From Hymenobacter sp. HSC-4F20 (GTDB taxonomy: Bacteria; Bacteroidota; Bacteroidia; Cytophagales; Hymenobacteraceae), in the NCBI RefSeq assembly GCF_019599275.1, contig NZ_JAHZTD010000002.1, positions 1,364,001 through 1,428,000 of the forward strand: a stretch of 64,000 bases of DNA. The letters run 5' to 3'. The notes under the pieces were generated by a model. That model did no database searches. It was not told where the DNA came from and saw only the letters and a list, made by a program, of their open reading frames with translations. A program made the position numbers and the translations under genes. The first letter of the stretch is position 1, and the number at the start of each line of letters is the position of its first letter. Below, piece after piece: positions 61,188 through 64,000 of the stretch.

Positions 61188-62702
61188 TTAATTGTCCCAC
61201 CATACCGGAGTAGTCATGGCATCGGGGCCCTGCTGCGTGAGGGCGGCTTGGTAAGAAGCAGGATTCAGCCGCTGCTCCGACTGCGGATAGCGCAGGCGGT
61301 GAGGTACTTGGCCATTAGTTTCGCCGGTGCTGGCAATAGGGCGTAGATTCGGGAAGCCCGTGCGGCGGTACTCCGCGTATGCCTCAAACCCGTTGTGCCC
61401 AAATAAGGAAAGCCACTTCTGGGTAATAATCTGCTGTAAACCATTGGCCGGAGTAAAACGCACCTCCGGCTCCTGTAAGTAAGCGGCTACCACCGCAGGG
61501 GTAGAGATGCCTGCTAACGCTAATGACTCCCGCACCCCGGTAGTGTACCAGTACTCCGCCGTGCCAGCATCGTCCCATCCTCGCAGGCTTGCCTCGGCCC
61601 GCAGAAAGCAGACTTCCGCGTACGTGAGCAGGTTCTGATCGTTCGCCAGGGAGCGGTAGCGGGCGCCTGCCTGCGAAAAGTAAGCGGGGCTGTACTGCCG
61701 AAGTGTAAGCTGCACCGTAGACAGCCCGTTAGGTAAGCCAATACGCGCCGGGTTCAGTTCTGATACGGCATCAACGAAGACGAGCAGCCGAGGGTCGTGG
61801 TAGCGAGTTAAGTAGTCAACCAGCGTGGCGCTGATGCGGCAGTCGCCGAAGCTAAGGACCACGGCCAGCGGGTTCTGGTTGATGCGGATACTCTCGCCGG
61901 TATTCTTCATAATGGCCGACTCCTGGTTACTTTCCATCACGCCATCGGCCAAGGCTGCCCGTACCTGCTGCTCGGCCAGCTGCGGATCGGCATTGGTCAG
62001 GCGCATGGCCGTGCGCAGGCGCAACGAGTTAGCAAAGTGCCGCCACCGGGCGTTAGCGCCGGCTGTGGTAGGGGCCGGAAATGCGGCGGCCGGGTTGGCA
62101 TACAGAAGGTCCGCAGCCTCATAGTTGCTGAGTTGGGCGTCATCGAGAGCCGCTGCTGCTTCTCGTAGCTCCCGCAGCAGGTCAGAGTAAATGCCGCGTT
62201 GCGCATCGTAGGCCGGTTGGGTATGACCGTCTGCGCCCTGAAAGGCGGAAAAGTACGGCACGTCGCCCCAGTAATCGGTAATACGCTGAAAGAGGAACGC
62301 GCGCCAGATGCGGGCTTGGCTGAGCTTGTTGACGTCTTTCGGATTCTGATTTACGTGTCGGATAGCCTGCTGCAGATCCATCCCATAGCCCGAGTAGAAA
62401 TCATTCCAGAAGGTAGTCGCCCACTGGTCGTTGCTCTCGTACCGGTCGGTGCTGAAGCCGGGGGTGGAGTTGGCAAAGTACTGCACCCACATGTTTGCGT
62501 GCAGATGCTCGCCCACCTGCTGGTCGTTGTCGTATAGGCTCCCGTACTTTAGCGCCCGCGAAAACAGCATGTCGGCCGAGGCGTCACCGGCTTTGGTGGG
62601 GTCCGTGTTGATTTCAGCAAACCTATCCGTGCAGGCTGCGGTCAACAACAGCCCTAGGGCGCAGGTCAGACAACGAACAGAGCAAGGAAAAAGTCGTCGC
62701 AT
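61188..62702 (-). CDS. SusD/RagB-family nutrient-uptake lipoprotein
   Basis: Outer-membrane surface lipoprotein that forms the lid on a SusC transporter and binds its glycan or peptide cargo. 504 residues. The lipobox LTAAC gives lipidated Cys24; CTDRFAEINTDPTKAG is the usual SusD start. TPR-like helices follow (RAFLFQRITDYWGDVPYF, LTYAEVCFLRAEASLRGW), with the sequence style of the SusD_RagB subfamily 2. Start at 62702 (MRRLF) rather than the TTG two codons upstream. It follows the SusC gene by 24 bases. Confidence 0.93.
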   Translation of the reverse strand: MRRLFPCSVRCLTCALGLLLTAACTDRFAEINTDPTKAGDASADMLFSRALKYGSLYDNDQQVGEHLHANMWVQYFANSTPGFSTDRYESNDQWATTFWNDFYSGYGMDLQQAIRHVNQNPKDVNKLSQARIWRAFLFQRITDYWGDVPYFSAFQGADGHTQPAYDAQRGIYSDLLRELREAAAALDDAQLSNYEAADLLYANPAAAFPAPTTAGANARWRHFANSLRLRTAMRLTNADPQLAEQQVRAALADGVMESNQESAIMKNTGESIRINQNPLAVVLSFGDCRISATLVDYLTRYHDPRLLVFVDAVSELNPARIGLPNGLSTVQLTLRQYSPAYFSQAGARYRSLANDQNLLTYAEVCFLRAEASLRGWDDAGTAEYWYTTGVRESLALAGISTPAVVAAYLQEPEVRFTPANGLQQIITQKWLSLFGHNGFEAYAEYRRTGFPNLRPIASTGETNGQVPHRLRYPQSEQRLNPASYQAALTQQGPDAMTTPVWWDN

Positions 62703-62726
62703 GAGCAAGTCAGCCGCAGCTGAAGG

Positions 62727-64000
62727 TTAGAAGTCCAGGGTAAGGTAGTACCCAACGGTTCGGCTGTTCGGGTAAGCCCCTGACTCTAGGCCCTGGGCCC
62801 GGGAAAGGTTATACGCCGATTCTGGGTCGAAGCCCGCAGTGCTGCGCTTGAGAAACCCCAGGTTGCGGCCGACAAGAGCAATACTAGCTCCTTTAAAGCG
62901 TCCGAGTCGGGCAGCCACAGGTGCCGGCAGCCGGTACGTAAGGGTCACTTCCCGAAGTTTGATAAACGTGGCGTCGTAAACAAAGGGCTCCGCAATAGTT
63001 GATAAGCGGGCCCAGTACGCCTGCGGGTTCACGTAGCGGCGGCTGGGTGTGTACGTGTTGTCGGGGTTGCGTAGGAGCCCTTCGACCAGTACGCCGCCGG
63101 TGGGCGTCCAATCAGCTGTCGATACCTGAGCAGCCTCACGGGCAGCCTCCGAGGCGTACCAGCCCGCCCGCCCGCCCAGCGTGGCGCCAGCATTGCCGAA
63201 CAGGGCCGCTTGCTGCTGAGAAACAGAATATATCTGGCCGCCCCACCGGGCATCCAGCAGCACGCTCAAGCTCAGGCTGCGGTAGGTGAAGCGGTTGAGC
63301 AGGCCCCCGAACCAATTAGGCTGAAAGTTGCCCAGGCGGGCCGTCGTCGTACCCGGCTCCAGCGGAAGGCCATCAGCGCCCACTACCAGTTGCCCGTCGG
63401 GGGCGCGTTGGAACTGCGTGCCGACAATGTCACCGAACGGCCGGCCTACTTGTGCCACAATGGCCACCCGGTTGGCTTCGGTTCCTAGTTGATAAGTGCT
63501 GCTCCCCTCGTTGAGGCGTACCACTTTCGAGCGGTTTGTGGCCCAGTTCAGCGTCAGGTCCCACTGCAGGCGGGTGCCGGGGCGCAGTGGAGCCGCGCTG
63601 GCAAGTATTTCCAGCCCCTGATTCTGAATGTTTCCGGCGTTGATGAGCTGGGTCCGAAAACCGGATGCGGCCGCTACCTGCACGCTCGTGACCTGGTTAA
63701 AGGTATTGGTGCGGTAAGCCGTTACATCCAGGCTCGCCCGGTTCTTACCAAAGCGCATTTCGGAGCCCAGCTCAATGGAGCGGGTAAGCTGGGGCTTGAG
63801 GTGCAGCACGGCCAGTTGATCCTGTAGGGTAGCAAACGGCTGCCCCAGGTGCGAAGCGCCTACCCCAGGGGCTTCGGGTACACCCGAGCCAAAATCGTAC
63901 TGAGTGGTTAGCTCGTAGGGCCCCGCCCCCTTGCCCACGCGCGCCCAGGAGGCGCGCAGCTTGCCTGAGGTAAGCACCGGCGAATGCCAGCCCAGCAACT
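62727..64000 (-). CDS. SusC/RagA TonB-dependent receptor, N-terminus cut by window edge
   Basis: C-terminal ~424 residues of a TonB-dependent outer-membrane transporter; the plug and TonB box are outside the window. Barrel strands with SusC/RagA marks are visible: SGKLRASWARVGKG, ELGSEMRFGKNRASLDVTAY, NAGNIQNQGLEI, GGLLNRFTYRSLSLSVLLDARWGGQ and the terminal FIKLREVTLTYRLP, ending YYLTLDF with the C-terminal aromatic residue. Paired with the SusD gene downstream; the nutrient is unknown and no glycoside hydrolase or regulator of a PUL is within the window. Confidence 0.93.
   Translation of the reverse strand, partial: LLGWHSPVLTSGKLRASWARVGKGAGPYELTTQYDFGSGVPEAPGVGASHLGQPFATLQDQLAVLHLKPQLTRSIELGSEMRFGKNRASLDVTAYRTNTFNQVTSVQVAAASGFRTQLINAGNIQNQGLEILASAAPLRPGTRLQWDLTLNWATNRSKVVRLNEGSSTYQLGTEANRVAIVAQVGRPFGDIVGTQFQRAPDGQLVVGADGLPLEPGTTTARLGNFQPNWFGGLLNRFTYRSLSLSVLLDARWGGQIYSVSQQQAALFGNAGATLGGRAGWYASEAAREAAQVSTADWTPTGGVLVEGLLRNPDNTYTPSRRYVNPQAYWARLSTIAEPFVYDATFIKLREVTLTYRLPAPVAARLGRFKGASIALVGRNLGFLKRSTAGFDPESAYNLSRAQGLESGAYPNSRTVGYYLTLDF

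Noticed and set aside
1..64000. Frequent GGGTAG on the plus strand, perhaps a strand-polarity signal
   Set aside because: It appears in both gene orientations and follows from common codon pairs (such as GTA and GCT-ACC); bias cannot be judged without counting the whole genome.
1..64000. CRISPR arrays, tRNA, rRNA, transposases, integrases
   Set aside because: Searched by eye on both strands and found no repeat-spacer pattern, no tRNA arms and no recombinase motifs.

Overview
The window reads as chromosomal DNA of a high-GC member of the Bacteroidota, most like Hymenobacter and its relatives in the Cytophagales. The evidence is a SusC/SusD pair, a DUF4270 lipoprotein, a long IleRS, a bacterial GGGP synthase, promoters of the Bacteroidota type (TAnnTTTG), start codons without a Shine-Dalgarno sequence, and frequent hairpin terminators. 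The genus is inferred from protein character, not from a search. Nearly all of the DNA is housekeeping genes. I see no rRNA, tRNA, CRISPR array, transposase or prophage.

Bases 1-17,400 hold ileS (cut at the left edge), a ChaN/EreA-like lipoprotein, lspA, an aldo/keto reductase, a fused two-domain oligopeptide ABC ATPase, an ATP-grasp protein, RNase R, a TonB-C protein, a polyprenyl diphosphate synthase, a rhomboid protease, small membrane proteins and a glycerophosphodiesterase. Bases 17,400-18,300 differ from their surroundings: they are AT-rich, carry a dense cluster of TGTAAC boxes, encode a small HTH protein and contain an exact match to the chromosomal partition site parS. Bases 18,300-25,800 hold a thioesterase, dciA-like and recF (minus strand), pdhA, a TPR protein, ribH, a DksA-like gene behind a structured leader, and a pseudouridine synthase with a very long disordered N-terminus.

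Bases 25,900-33,300 form an envelope block: coaX, an outer-membrane beta-barrel protein, lptC, a small membrane protein, a PpiD-like chaperone and a TPR protein. recJ follows, behind two matched inverted repeats. An M61 peptidase, lptB, a GH3-family enzyme and small lipoproteins come next. Bases 42,200-51,300 are all on the minus strand: an AIM24-family protein, a charged small protein, gltX, a pentapeptide-repeat protein, ridA, glmS, a DUF4270 lipoprotein and a single-domain glycogen-synthase-like protein.

Bases 51,390-57,600 are on the plus strand: panC, panD, a flippase-like membrane protein, a heptose-phosphate adenylyltransferase, a zinc membrane protease, an acyl-CoA dehydrogenase and an AraC-type regulator. 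The window ends with a minus-strand holin-like / unknown / GGGP-synthase operon, a J-domain-TPR membrane protein and a SusD/SusC pair cut at the right edge. Coenzyme A and pantothenate genes (coaX, panC, panD) and LPS-export genes (lptB, lptC) are present but spread out. The strongest candidates for something new are the parS/HTH/TGTAAC locus, the paired inverted repeats upstream of recJ, the long hairpin at 43,078-43,188 and the structured leader before the DksA-like gene.
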